A DNA stretch of 5,736 nucleotides, taken from contig JAAVHG010000001.1 in NCBI GenBank assembly GCA_014799855.1, positions 21,553-27,288 of the forward strand. Reading direction: 5' to 3'. Numbering within the stretch: the stretch's first letter is position 1; each line of letters opens with the position of its first letter. This DNA comes from Oscillibacter sp. GTDB taxonomy: Bacteria; Bacillota; Clostridia; Oscillospirales; Oscillospiraceae. Below the pieces are notes generated by a model. It was not told where the DNA came from, searched no databases, and was given only the letters and a program-made list of their open reading frames with translations. Below, in pieces: positions 1 to 4,643 of the stretch. A program made the translations under genes and the position numbers.

Positions 1-15
1 AACGGCCGGGTATAA

Positions 16-27
16 AGGAAGAGGGGG
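16..27 (+). promoter_or_regulatory. Ribosome binding site of the SorE-like gene
   Basis: Purine-rich AGGAAGAGGGGG lies 8 bases before the ATG at 36 and only about 2 bases before the alternative TTG at 30. The spacing decides in favour of the ATG. No promoter can be identified in the short stretch upstream, so the gene may be transcribed from outside the window. Confidence 0.6.
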
Positions 28-35
28 ATTTGACG

Positions 36-1277
36 ATGAAAACCAAAGCTGTCCGCCTGTATGGCAAGATGGACCTCCGGCTGGAGGAATTCGAGCTTCC
101 CGCCATGAAGGACGGGGAAATTCTCATCAAAATTGTTACCGACAGCGTGTGCATGTCCACCTACAAGACCGCCTATCAGGGGGCGGACCACGTCCGCGTG
201 CCCAACGACGTGGCGGATCATCCCGCCATCATCGGCCACGAGTTCTGCGCGGAGATCGTGGAGGTGGGCGAGCGCTGGAAGGACCAGTACCACCCCGGCG
301 AAAAGGTGGTCATTCCGCCTGTGCTGAGCTATCTTGGCACCATGGACACCATCGGCTACTCCTTCGGGGAGATCGGCGGCGACTCCACCTACTCTCTGGT
401 GTATGAGCACATCATCGAAAACGGCTGGCTGATCAAAGTCACCGGAGACGCTTTCTTCCGAGCCTCCCTGGTGGAGCCGGTATCCTGTGTGCTGCAAGGC
501 TTCAAGGCCACTTTCCACCTGAATCCCGACGGGTCCCACGTCATGGGCTTGAAGGAGGGGGGCAGAGTCGCCCTGCTGGCGGCCTGCGGCCCCATGGGCC
601 TGGAAGCGGTGGATCTGGCCCTTCACGGGGACTACCACATCTCTCAGCTGGTGGTGACGGACCTGGATCAGGAGCGTCTGGACCGGGCCAAGAAGATTTT
701 CGACCCGGAGACGGCCAAGCGGGAGCAGGGCGTGGATCTGGTCTTCGCCAACACCGCCGACCCGGAGGAGCTGATGAAGATCTCCGGCGGCAATGGATAC
801 GACGACGTGTTTGTCTACATCGCCAACGGCAAGGTAGTCCAGCTGGCGGACGCTATCCTGGCTTTCGACGGGTGCCTGAACTTCTTCTCCGGCCCCATGG
901 ACAAGTCCTTCTCCGTGCCCATGAACTTCTATAAGGTCCACTACGCCCAGCACCATGTGGCGGGCACCAGCGGCTCCACCACCGAGGACATGCGGGATGT
1001 GGTGCGCTACATCAACGAGGACCGGATCAATCCGGCGGTGATGATCACCCACATCGGCGGCATGGACGCGGTCATCGACACCACCCTCCGCTTCCCGGAG
1101 ATCCCCGGCGGCAAGAAGCTCATCTACACGGGCATCAACCTGCCCCTGACGGCTCTGGCCGACTTTGCGGAGAAGGGGAAGACCGACAGCCGCTTCGCGG
1201 ATTTGGCGGAGATCACCGGCAAGACCCACGGCCTCTGGTCCGCGGAAGCGGAGAAGTATCTGCTGGCGAATTTCTGA
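36..1277 (+). CDS. sorE: L-sorbose-1-phosphate reductase-like zinc alcohol dehydrogenase
   Basis: A 413-residue medium-chain dehydrogenase/reductase, the usual length for SorE-type enzymes, which reduce L-sorbose 1-phosphate to glucitol 6-phosphate with NAD(P)H in the cytoplasm after PTS uptake. Seen: an N-terminal GroES-like catalytic domain (about 1-160) with Cys39 and the GHE motif at 67-69 as likely catalytic zinc ligands, Glu147-Pro148 further on, and no four-cysteine structural zinc lobe. The Rossmann fold follows (about 175-300), with an ACGPMG turn at 183-188 and Asp209 at the end of the next strand, which fits NAD(H) preference. The ATG at 36 is chosen over an in-frame TTG at 30 because the purine-rich site AGGAAGAGGGGG (16-27) is better spaced for it. 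No PTS genes are in view, so the exact sugar substrate is inferred from family resemblance; another polyol dehydrogenase is possible. Confidence 0.8.
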   Translation: MKTKAVRLYGKMDLRLEEFELPAMKDGEILIKIVTDSVCMSTYKTAYQGADHVRVPNDVADHPAIIGHEFCAEIVEVGERWKDQYHPGEKVVIPPVLSYLGTMDTIGYSFGEIGGDSTYSLVYEHIIENGWLIKVTGDAFFRASLVEPVSCVLQGFKATFHLNPDGSHVMGLKEGGRVALLAACGPMGLEAVDLALHGDYHISQLVVTDLDQERLDRAKKIFDPETAKREQGVDLVFANTADPEELMKISGGNGYDDVFVYIANGKVVQLADAILAFDGCLNFFSGPMDKSFSVPMNFYKVHYAQHHVAGTSGSTTEDMRDVVRYINEDRINPAVMITHIGGMDAVIDTTLRFPEIPGGKKLIYTGINLPLTALADFAEKGKTDSRFADLAEITGKTHGLWSAEAEKYLLANF

Positions 1278-1313
1278 GGCTGGCGGCGGGGAGCCGCGTT
1301 GAACAGATAAATA

Positions 1314-1350
1314 GGAAAATCCTCCGGCCAAACTGGAGGATTTCTCTATT
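1314..1350. terminator. Bidirectional intrinsic terminator between sorE-like gene and MATE remnant
   Basis: A nine-base-pair stem (AAATCCTCC at 1317-1325 with GGAGGATTT at 1335-1343) has a nine-base loop. On the + strand it is followed by the T-rich run TTTCTCTATT; on the - strand by TTTTCC. It lies 37 bases after the SorE-like stop and directly after the stop of the convergent MATE remnant, so it probably serves both. A second small GC hairpin (1283-1297) precedes it without a T run. Confidence 0.75.
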
Positions 1351-1570
1351 CGTACACAATCCCATTTCGTTCCGAGCGTCTCAGCAGAACCACGGATACC
1401 GCCAGCACAACCGCTTCGTAGATGCCGAAGGTAAACCAGACGATATTGCCCCCAAGGGCGCTGGGGAACAGGGCGGGCAGAAGCAGGATGACCAGCGCGT
1501 CCACCACCAGGTTCCGCAGGATGTTGATAATAATGGCCTGCCGGGAGCGCTTGGTGGAGTAGAGATAGCC
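1346..1570 (-). pseudogene. C-terminal remnant of a MATE family efflux transporter
   Basis: On the - strand an open frame ends at TAG (1346-1348) and encodes about 73 residues that read as the last part of a MATE-type multidrug/Na+ antiporter. It begins near YSTKRSRQ, has two hydrophobic segments (about IIINILRNLVVDALVILLL and an FGIYEAVVLAVSVVLL stretch), and ends in the basic tail RRSERNGIVYE. Full members are about 440-460 residues with 12 membrane segments, so more than 80 percent is missing. Upstream the frame continues without recognisable similarity to an in-frame TAA at 1613-1615, with no plausible start. The break near 1567-1580 coincides with a change to AT-richer DNA, suggesting that an insertion or deletion removed the 5' part. 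The MATE assignment rests on recalled family character, not a search. Confidence 0.6.
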
Positions 1571-1690
1571 CCTGTTCCTATAATTGTCAAGGCCCGTTTT
1601 CCGGACTCCCTTTTAAGAGAATGGCTGCCGGATGTAAACTCCGCCGATTTCATTAAAGCGTCCCCAAAATATACAGTCGGTGAGGAATGA
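1571..1690 (+). pseudogene. Orphan C-terminal open-frame fragment, unknown family
   Basis: A + strand frame open through this stretch ends at TGA (1688-1690). It reads as ordinary coding sequence, about 39 residues including PVPIIVKARFPDSLLREWLP and, near the end, ASPKYTVGEE. It has no start codon with a ribosome site: upstream the frame runs into the antisense of the MATE remnant. I take it as the surviving 3' end of a gene brought in with, or cut by, the neighbouring DUF5131 segment. I do not recognise the family. It could also be a chance open frame. Confidence 0.3.
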
Positions 1691-1721
1691 GACAGACACC
1701 ACTCCGGCTCATTTCTCATCC

Positions 1722-1750
1722 TTGTAATAAGCAAAAAAGCGTTGTATAAT
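1722..1750 (+). promoter_or_regulatory. Sigma-A-type promoter of the DUF5131 gene
   Basis: TTGTAA (1722-1727) and a perfect TATAAT (1745-1750) are separated by 17 bases. Transcription would start near 1757, giving a leader of about 26 bases that contains the ribosome site GAGGGAAG (1770-1777) before the ATG at 1783. The AT-rich accessory segment thus carries its own promoter. Confidence 0.75.
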
Positions 1751-1782
1751 AGCAAAAATCAGAATTTGTGAGGGAAGTAAGT

Positions 1783-2523
1783 ATGCAAAACGCTCAAATT
1801 GAAAAAGCGGTTCCGTGGAACCCGTGGCATGGCTGTCATAAATGCAGCCCGGGCTGTCAAAATTGCTTTGTTTTCAATATGGATAAACGCTATGGCAGAG
1901 ACACGACTGTCATAACAAAAGGAAAAACAACTTATGAACTGAAAGATAAAGACTGTCCCAAAGGGTCGCTTGTGAAGCTTTGCTTTTCTTCCGACTTCTT
2001 TTTGGAAGAAGCGGATGAGTGGCGCGGCGGCATCTGGGAAACAGTCCATAGGCGCAGCGACTGCCTTTTTGTACTGACTACAAAAAGGCCAGAGCGAATC
2101 AGGCAATGTTTGCCCAGTAATTGGGGTGAAGGCTGGGAAAATGTCCATATGAGCATTTCCATAGAAAATCAGGAAATGGCTGACAAACGGCTCCCATACT
2201 TTTTGGATGCTCCCTTGAAACACCGTGAAGTCTTTTGCTCGCCGTTGATTGCGCCGATTACACTTGGCAAGTATCTCGATGCTGGGCTTATTAAATGTGT
2301 GAACGTCGGTGGTGAAATGGCGCCCAAACAAGTTGTGCGGCCAATTCAATGGGAGTGGGTTAAAGACCTTTATCTGGAAGCAAAATCGCGGGATATAGAG
2401 TTTTATTTCCACCAAAGTGGAAGTATGTTCATGCGGGATGGAGTAAATATTGGCGCGTGGAATCTGAATAAGCAAATTGCCCGCGCAGAGGAAATCCAGC
2501 ATGAACTTGAAAGAATGTTCTAA
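1783..2523 (+). CDS. DUF5131 (phage Gp37/Gp68-like) family protein
   Basis: A 246-residue protein, typical length for the PF07505 family. The N-terminus has the family signature WNPWHGC (12-18) followed by Cys21, Cys25 and Cys28, an arrangement proposed to hold an iron-sulfur cluster in a radical-SAM-like fold. Other family-like stretches are FSSDFFLEEADEW (68-80), LTTKRPERI (98-106), VNVGGE (173-178) and FYFHQSG (207-213). The biochemical role is not established; in other genomes some members pair with a three-Cys-motif partner (TcmP), which is absent here. The ATG at 1783 is chosen over GTG at 1768 because GAGGGAAG sits just upstream of the ATG. The gene is visibly AT-richer than its neighbours, with many A/T-ending codons, has its own promoter, and is flanked by broken genes, all pointing to horizontal acquisition. 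Its last 23 bases overlap the next small ORF. Confidence 0.8.
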   Translation: MQNAQIEKAVPWNPWHGCHKCSPGCQNCFVFNMDKRYGRDTTVITKGKTTYELKDKDCPKGSLVKLCFSSDFFLEEADEWRGGIWETVHRRSDCLFVLTTKRPERIRQCLPSNWGEGWENVHMSISIENQEMADKRLPYFLDAPLKHREVFCSPLIAPITLGKYLDAGLIKCVNVGGEMAPKQVVRPIQWEWVKDLYLEAKSRDIEFYFHQSGSMFMRDGVNIGAWNLNKQIARAEEIQHELERMF

Positions 2524-2671
2524 TTGCGCGTCTTATGCACGTTATACTGCCGCTTTAACGAAAAATTTGAACAGGGTGGCTGGTATCATCAGTCACCCTG
2601 AATTTTATGCACTTCATGCCGTCGCTTTGACGAAGAATTTAGAAAATAGAGCATCCGCAGCCGTAATCTGA
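2501..2671 (+). CDS. Small repeat-containing protein coupled to the DUF5131 gene
   Basis: A 56-codon ORF starts inside the end of the DUF5131 gene with AGAGGA (2486-2491) 9 bases before its ATG, which suggests translational coupling. It opens with MNLKECSNCASY, a CxxC pair (Cys6, Cys9), and then holds two related units 24 residues apart (YARYTAALTKNL, 12-23, and YALHAVALTKNL, 36-47). No known family is recognised. The frame in phase with the DUF5131 gene is also open for 25 codons after its stop and reads YCRFNEKFEQGGWYHQ, which looks at least as protein-like. The ORF may therefore be a frameshifted relic of a small cysteine-containing partner protein. Whether the 56-residue product is made is uncertain. 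Confidence 0.4.
   Translation: MNLKECSNCASYARYTAALTKNLNRVAGIISHPEFYALHAVALTKNLENRASAAVI
2533..2640 (+). repeat. Imperfect direct repeat, two copies 72 bases apart
   Basis: Copy 1 (2533-2568) and copy 2 (2605-2640) align without gaps over 36 bases with seven differences, mostly transitions. Both start TTATGCAC and share CGCTTT and ACGAA. The 72-base period keeps the copies in the same reading frame, so the small ORF carries a 24-residue repeat. Confidence 0.75.
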
Positions 2672-2709
2672 AAAAGAAGTTTCCGGTCCGGCGGTTTTGG
2701 GCAGAAGGC

Positions 2710-2731
2710 TTTTCCTCCGGGGAAAATTTTC
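2710..2731 (+). terminator. Weak hairpin, possible terminator of the DUF5131 unit
   Basis: TTTTCC (2710-2715) pairs with GGAAAA (2721-2726) across a five-base loop and is followed by TTTT. The stem is short and A/U-rich, so termination would be inefficient. It is the only terminator-like structure between the small ORF and the downstream promoter. Confidence 0.3.
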
Positions 2732-2733
2732 TG

Positions 2734-2762
2734 TCATATTCTCCCCGCCCATTTCATATACT
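2734..2762 (+). promoter_or_regulatory. Sigma-E-like sporulation promoter
   Basis: TCATATT (2734-2740) fits the B. subtilis sigma-E -35 consensus KMATATT fully. After exactly 14 bases CATATACT (2755-2762) matches the -10 consensus CATACAHT at seven of eight positions. The -10 also resembles the sigma-K box CATANNNTA. A sigma-A reading is poor: TATACT has no good -35 at 17 bases. Expected start is near 2770. If real, the downstream peptide is made in the mother cell during sporulation. Confidence 0.5.
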
Positions 2763-2799
2763 GATGGGAAGCCCAAGTGCAAAGGAGGAGACAGAAACC

Positions 2800-2877
2800 A
2801 TGAGAATTTATCCCTATACCGGCGGTGACGTTGACGACCTGATTTTCCAGGACAGTTGGCTGACCAGCGACCGCTAA
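2800..2877 (+). CDS. 25-residue peptide gene, unknown function
   Basis: A complete 25-codon ORF with ATG at 2800 and TAA at 2875-2877. It has an excellent ribosome site, AAAGGAGG (2781-2788), 11 bases before the start, a sigma-E-like promoter 38 bases upstream, and a strong terminator starting 8 bases after the stop. The transcript of about 140 nt has no room for anything else. The peptide begins MRIYPYTG, has the acidic stretch GDVDDL at 9-14 and an aromatic IFQDSW at 15-20, and ends in Arg. It is net acidic, lacks cysteine, and has no signal peptide or membrane segment. It is about the size of the sigma-E-controlled coat-anchoring peptide SpoVM, but its composition is unlike that cationic amphipathic helix. 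A small sporulation protein, a peptide signal or an RNA regulator with an incidental ORF are all possible. Confidence 0.6.
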   Translation: MRIYPYTGGDVDDLIFQDSWLTSDR

Positions 2878-2884
2878 TCCATAC

Positions 2885-2909
2885 AGGACGCCCCGAGGGG
2901 CGTCCTTTT
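2885..2909 (+). terminator. Strong intrinsic terminator of the 25-codon gene
   Basis: A perfect palindrome with ten-base arms, AGGACGCCCC (2885-2894) and GGGGCGTCCT (2897-2906), two bases between them, followed by a run ending TTTT (2906-2909). On the - strand the same hairpin has no T run, so it would at best stall transcription coming from the kinase-like gene. Confidence 0.88.
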
Positions 2910-2940
2910 GCCGTCTGCCGCGCCCATATCCGCCGCTGTC

Positions 2941-3798
2941 CTACCCCCGGTTTCGGATGAGGAACGCCTCCCGCGGCAGGGCGTCCGCCAGAGCCAGAAG
3001 CGTGCGGTTGAAGCCCCCGGCGTAGTCAAAGGGCGCGTCGGACACCCCGGTCCCCGCCTTGCGGTCCGGGAAGGAGAGGGTAAACCGGCTCCCCCCGCCG
3101 GGCTGGTTTTCTGCCATCAGCCGCCCGCCGTGGCCCGTGGCAATCCGCCAGCACAGGGCCAGGCCCAGGCCCAGGCCGTGGGGCGGCGGGTCCAGGCGGT
3201 CCTTTTGGAGATAATAGTTGTGGATGGCCGCCATCTTTTCGGCGTCAATTCCAGGTCCGGTGTCCGCCACGGAGAGCCGCACCCATCCCTGCTCCACCGC
3301 CAGCTCCACCGTCACGGAGCCGCCGGGGGGCGTAAACTTGAAGGCGTTGGACAGGGTTTGATACAAAAACTGCTCGATTCCCTGGGCGTTGACGGCGCAG
3401 ATGTGGCGGGGACGGGCGCAGCGGAACTGAAGATTCAGCTTTAAGAAGGGGGTCACGCCCCCGGCCTTGTCGCAGACCTTCTCCACCAGGGCGGGGAGAT
3501 TTTTGTCCTGGAGGGGAAAGGGCTTGTCGTCGGCCAGATACCCGGCGGCGGACAGGTTGTTGGCCAGCCGGAGAAGGCGGTAGTAGCTTTGATCCAGCAG
3601 GGCCGCCCTGGCGTCCAGCTCCGGGTCCAGCTCCCGGGCCTCCGGCGGGGCCAGCTGGGCCGCGGCCATGTACAGGCTGCTGAGCCCGCTCCGCAGCTGA
3701 CCGGACACATCGGGGAGCAGCGCGGCCAGACGGCGGATGGTTTGCAGCTCCGCCTCCTCCGCCTGTTTTTCCAAACCGTCCCGGTTTTCCTGATCCAT
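2941..3798 (-). CDS. Soluble histidine-kinase-like protein lacking the phosphoacceptor histidine
   Basis: A 285-residue protein without signal peptide or membrane segments. Residues 10-95 are helical and resemble a HisKA dimerisation domain, but the H-box reads DVSGQLRSGL (30-39), with Gly33 where histidine normally stands. The C-terminal ATP-binding domain (about 100-245) is intact: N-box around TLSNAFKFTPPGG (148-160, Asn151), G1 box DTGPGI (179-184), G2 box GLGLGLAL (207-214). A 40-residue tail follows (245-285) containing FDYAGGFNRTLLALADALP. The ATG at 3798 is chosen because GAGGAGG stands 6 bases upstream, although the frame stays open to 4107. It has its own promoter and no adjacent response regulator. 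It may act as a pseudokinase or ATP-dependent scaffold, or phosphorylate another residue; which one is not deducible here. Confidence 0.75.
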   Translation of the reverse strand: MDQENRDGLEKQAEEAELQTIRRLAALLPDVSGQLRSGLSSLYMAAAQLAPPEARELDPELDARAALLDQSYYRLLRLANNLSAAGYLADDKPFPLQDKNLPALVEKVCDKAGGVTPFLKLNLQFRCARPRHICAVNAQGIEQFLYQTLSNAFKFTPPGGSVTVELAVEQGWVRLSVADTGPGIDAEKMAAIHNYYLQKDRLDPPPHGLGLGLALCWRIATGHGGRLMAENQPGGGSRFTLSFPDRKAGTGVSDAPFDYAGGFNRTLLALADALPREAFLIRNRG

Positions 3799-3818
3799 AG
3801 CCGTCCTCCTCGCCATAG

Positions 3819-3837
3819 CGCTGGCCGCGCACCAGCG
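3819..3837 (-). other. Hairpin in the leader of the kinase-like gene
   Basis: The - strand transcript has CGCTGG (3837-3832) pairing with CCAGCG (3824-3819) around a seven-base loop, about 20 bases before the start codon and just before the ribosome site. No T run follows. It may affect translation; equally, it may be incidental in such GC-rich sequence. Confidence 0.3.
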
Positions 3838-3905
3838 GCGCTCTGCCCTAGCATATACGGCAGGGCCTCCCGGCAACCCAGGAAAAGCCTGCCTGATTCT
3901 CCAAT

Positions 3906-3934
3906 AGGATACCAAACCGGCCGCGGAAAAACAA
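3906..3934 (-). promoter_or_regulatory. Promoter of the kinase-like gene
   Basis: On the - strand TTGTTT (3934-3929) and TATCCT (3911-3906) are separated by 17 bases, a reasonable sigma-A-type match with a G-C-rich spacer. Initiation would be near 3899, leaving a leader of about 100 bases. Just upstream lies a pair of GACAA repeats, 10 bases apart (- strand of 3954-3950 and 3944-3940), a possible activator site. Confidence 0.5.
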
Positions 3935-3952
3935 GAGATTTGTCGAATCTTG

Positions 3953-4558
3953 TCAAAATCCGGCGAATAGAGGGCGAAAAAAAGCCCGGAGGACCGTTCC
4001 TCCGGGAATGGCGGAAGCCGCCAGCGTCCCCGCCTCCGGCGCTCCGGCGGGGGAGTCCCGCCACAGGGCCAGGTCCGGCGGGCGGAAGGTACACCACACA
4101 AAGGCAAACGCCAGCCCCCAGAGGACCGCCAGCCCCAGAACCTGCCGCCAGAGAACGGCGCGGCGGCTCCGGCGGAGCAGGCGGTAGTCCATCCAGAACA
4201 GCCCCAGATCCGCCAGCCAGAACAGAGCCTTGTCCGCCCAGGGGAGGCTGTACCCCAGCACGCCGGTATAGGTATAGCACAACACCGGAATCAGCCCCAG
4301 GCCGAACAAAACGCTGGCCCCCCGGACCCCCGGCAGGCGGGGGCACTCCCCGGCCAGCAGGATGATTTCCACCAGGGAGAGGAGGAAGACCGGGACGAAC
4401 AAGGCCTTCATCTCCTCCCAGAGAGAGCCGTTGACGGCGGCGAAGGGGGCGGCGAAGGCGGCGTTTCCCAGCCAGCCGTAGGCGGAGCGGAGCAGCGTCC
4501 CCGCCGCCCCGGTGAACAGGAAGCCTCCCAGCTCCCAGAACAGCAGGCGTTTTTCCAT
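3953..4558 (-). CDS. DUF6512-type integral membrane protein
   Basis: A 201-residue hydrophobic protein with about five membrane segments (near 8-25, 52-70, 82-103, 110-126, 138-157). It carries a VNGSLWEEMKALFVP stretch (42-56) resembling the conserved VNxSxWEHxK motif of DUF6512 proteins and a FRPPDLALWRDS segment (158-169) resembling their usual C-terminal end. Function of the family is unknown. The ATG at 4558 is preferred over TTG at 4570 because GGAGG (4568-4564) lies 5 bases upstream of it. Family members are, as I recall, about 170-180 residues; here about 25-30 extra residues run through a terminator hairpin to the stop, so the tail may be a recent read-through extension. A terminator stands immediately before the ribosome site, so expression from azlCD would be limited. 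Confidence 0.65.
   Translation of the reverse strand: MEKRLLFWELGGFLFTGAAGTLLRSAYGWLGNAAFAAPFAAVNGSLWEEMKALFVPVFLLSLVEIILLAGECPRLPGVRGASVLFGLGLIPVLCYTYTGVLGYSLPWADKALFWLADLGLFWMDYRLLRRSRRAVLWRQVLGLAVLWGLAFAFVWCTFRPPDLALWRDSPAGAPEAGTLAASAIPGGTVLRAFFRPLFAGF
3977..4006 (-). terminator. Intrinsic terminator inside the 3' end of the DUF6512-type gene
   Basis: In the - strand transcript CCCGGAGGA (4006-3998) pairs perfectly with TCCTCCGGG (3993-3985) around a four-base loop, and is followed after one C by seven T's (3983-3977). It lies upstream of the stop codon at 3953-3955, so the hairpin and T run are translated as part of the protein's last residues. Confidence 0.85.
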
Positions 4559-4568
4559 AGGGTCCTCC

Positions 4569-4600
4569 AAAAAAAGAACTGCGGTAATCAGCCGCAGTTC
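4569..4600 (-). terminator. Intrinsic terminator after azlD, abutting the next ribosome site
   Basis: In the - strand transcript GAACTGCGG (4600-4592) pairs with CCGCAGTTC (4584-4576) around a seven-base loop, then seven T's (4575-4569). The T run touches GGAGG (4568-4564), the ribosome site of the DUF6512-type gene. It ends the azlCD message about 44 bases after the azlD stop, and acts as a barrier or attenuator for the following gene. Confidence 0.88.
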
Positions 4601-4643
4601 CCAGTTTGTGCCGCCCCGGCGGGTTTTATGCCCAGGCCCAGGG

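Noticed and set aside
1561..1590. TTGACA on the - strand at 1592-1587 as a promoter -35 box for the MATE remnant.
   Set aside because: At 17 bases the -10 would be TATCTC, inside the remnant's coding part, with no start codon downstream. Probably coincidence.
1381..1755. A 124-codon - strand open frame.
   Set aside because: It reads the MATE remnant one frame off (STPPSAPGRPLLSTSC) and continues antisense through the orphan tail; no ribosome site and no family character.
1759..2502. A 247-codon open frame antisense to the DUF5131 gene.
   Set aside because: The opposite strand has the family signature, a promoter and a ribosome site. This frame has none of these and is an antisense shadow.
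2720..2731. Palindrome GAAAATTTTC as an operator.
   Set aside because: AT-rich palindromes of this size are common, and it overlaps the weak hairpin and lies upstream of the sigma-E-like -35 box without a known regulator.
2672..2760. A short - strand ORF beginning MTENFPRRKSLLP as the lost N-terminus of the MATE transporter.
   Set aside because: The first few residues recall a MATE start, but the rest shows no hydrophobic segments and the frame closes after about 32 codons; evidence is too thin.
2800..2877. The 25-residue peptide as SpoVM.
   Set aside because: Size and possible sigma-E control fit, but SpoVM is a cationic amphipathic helix with a conserved KFLGG-type core; this peptide is acidic and lacks that pattern.
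3453..4365. Long overlapping open frames on both strands across the kinase-like and DUF6512-type genes.
   Set aside because: Pro/Gly/Arg-rich translations typical of GC-rich shadow frames; none has a domain or ribosome site.
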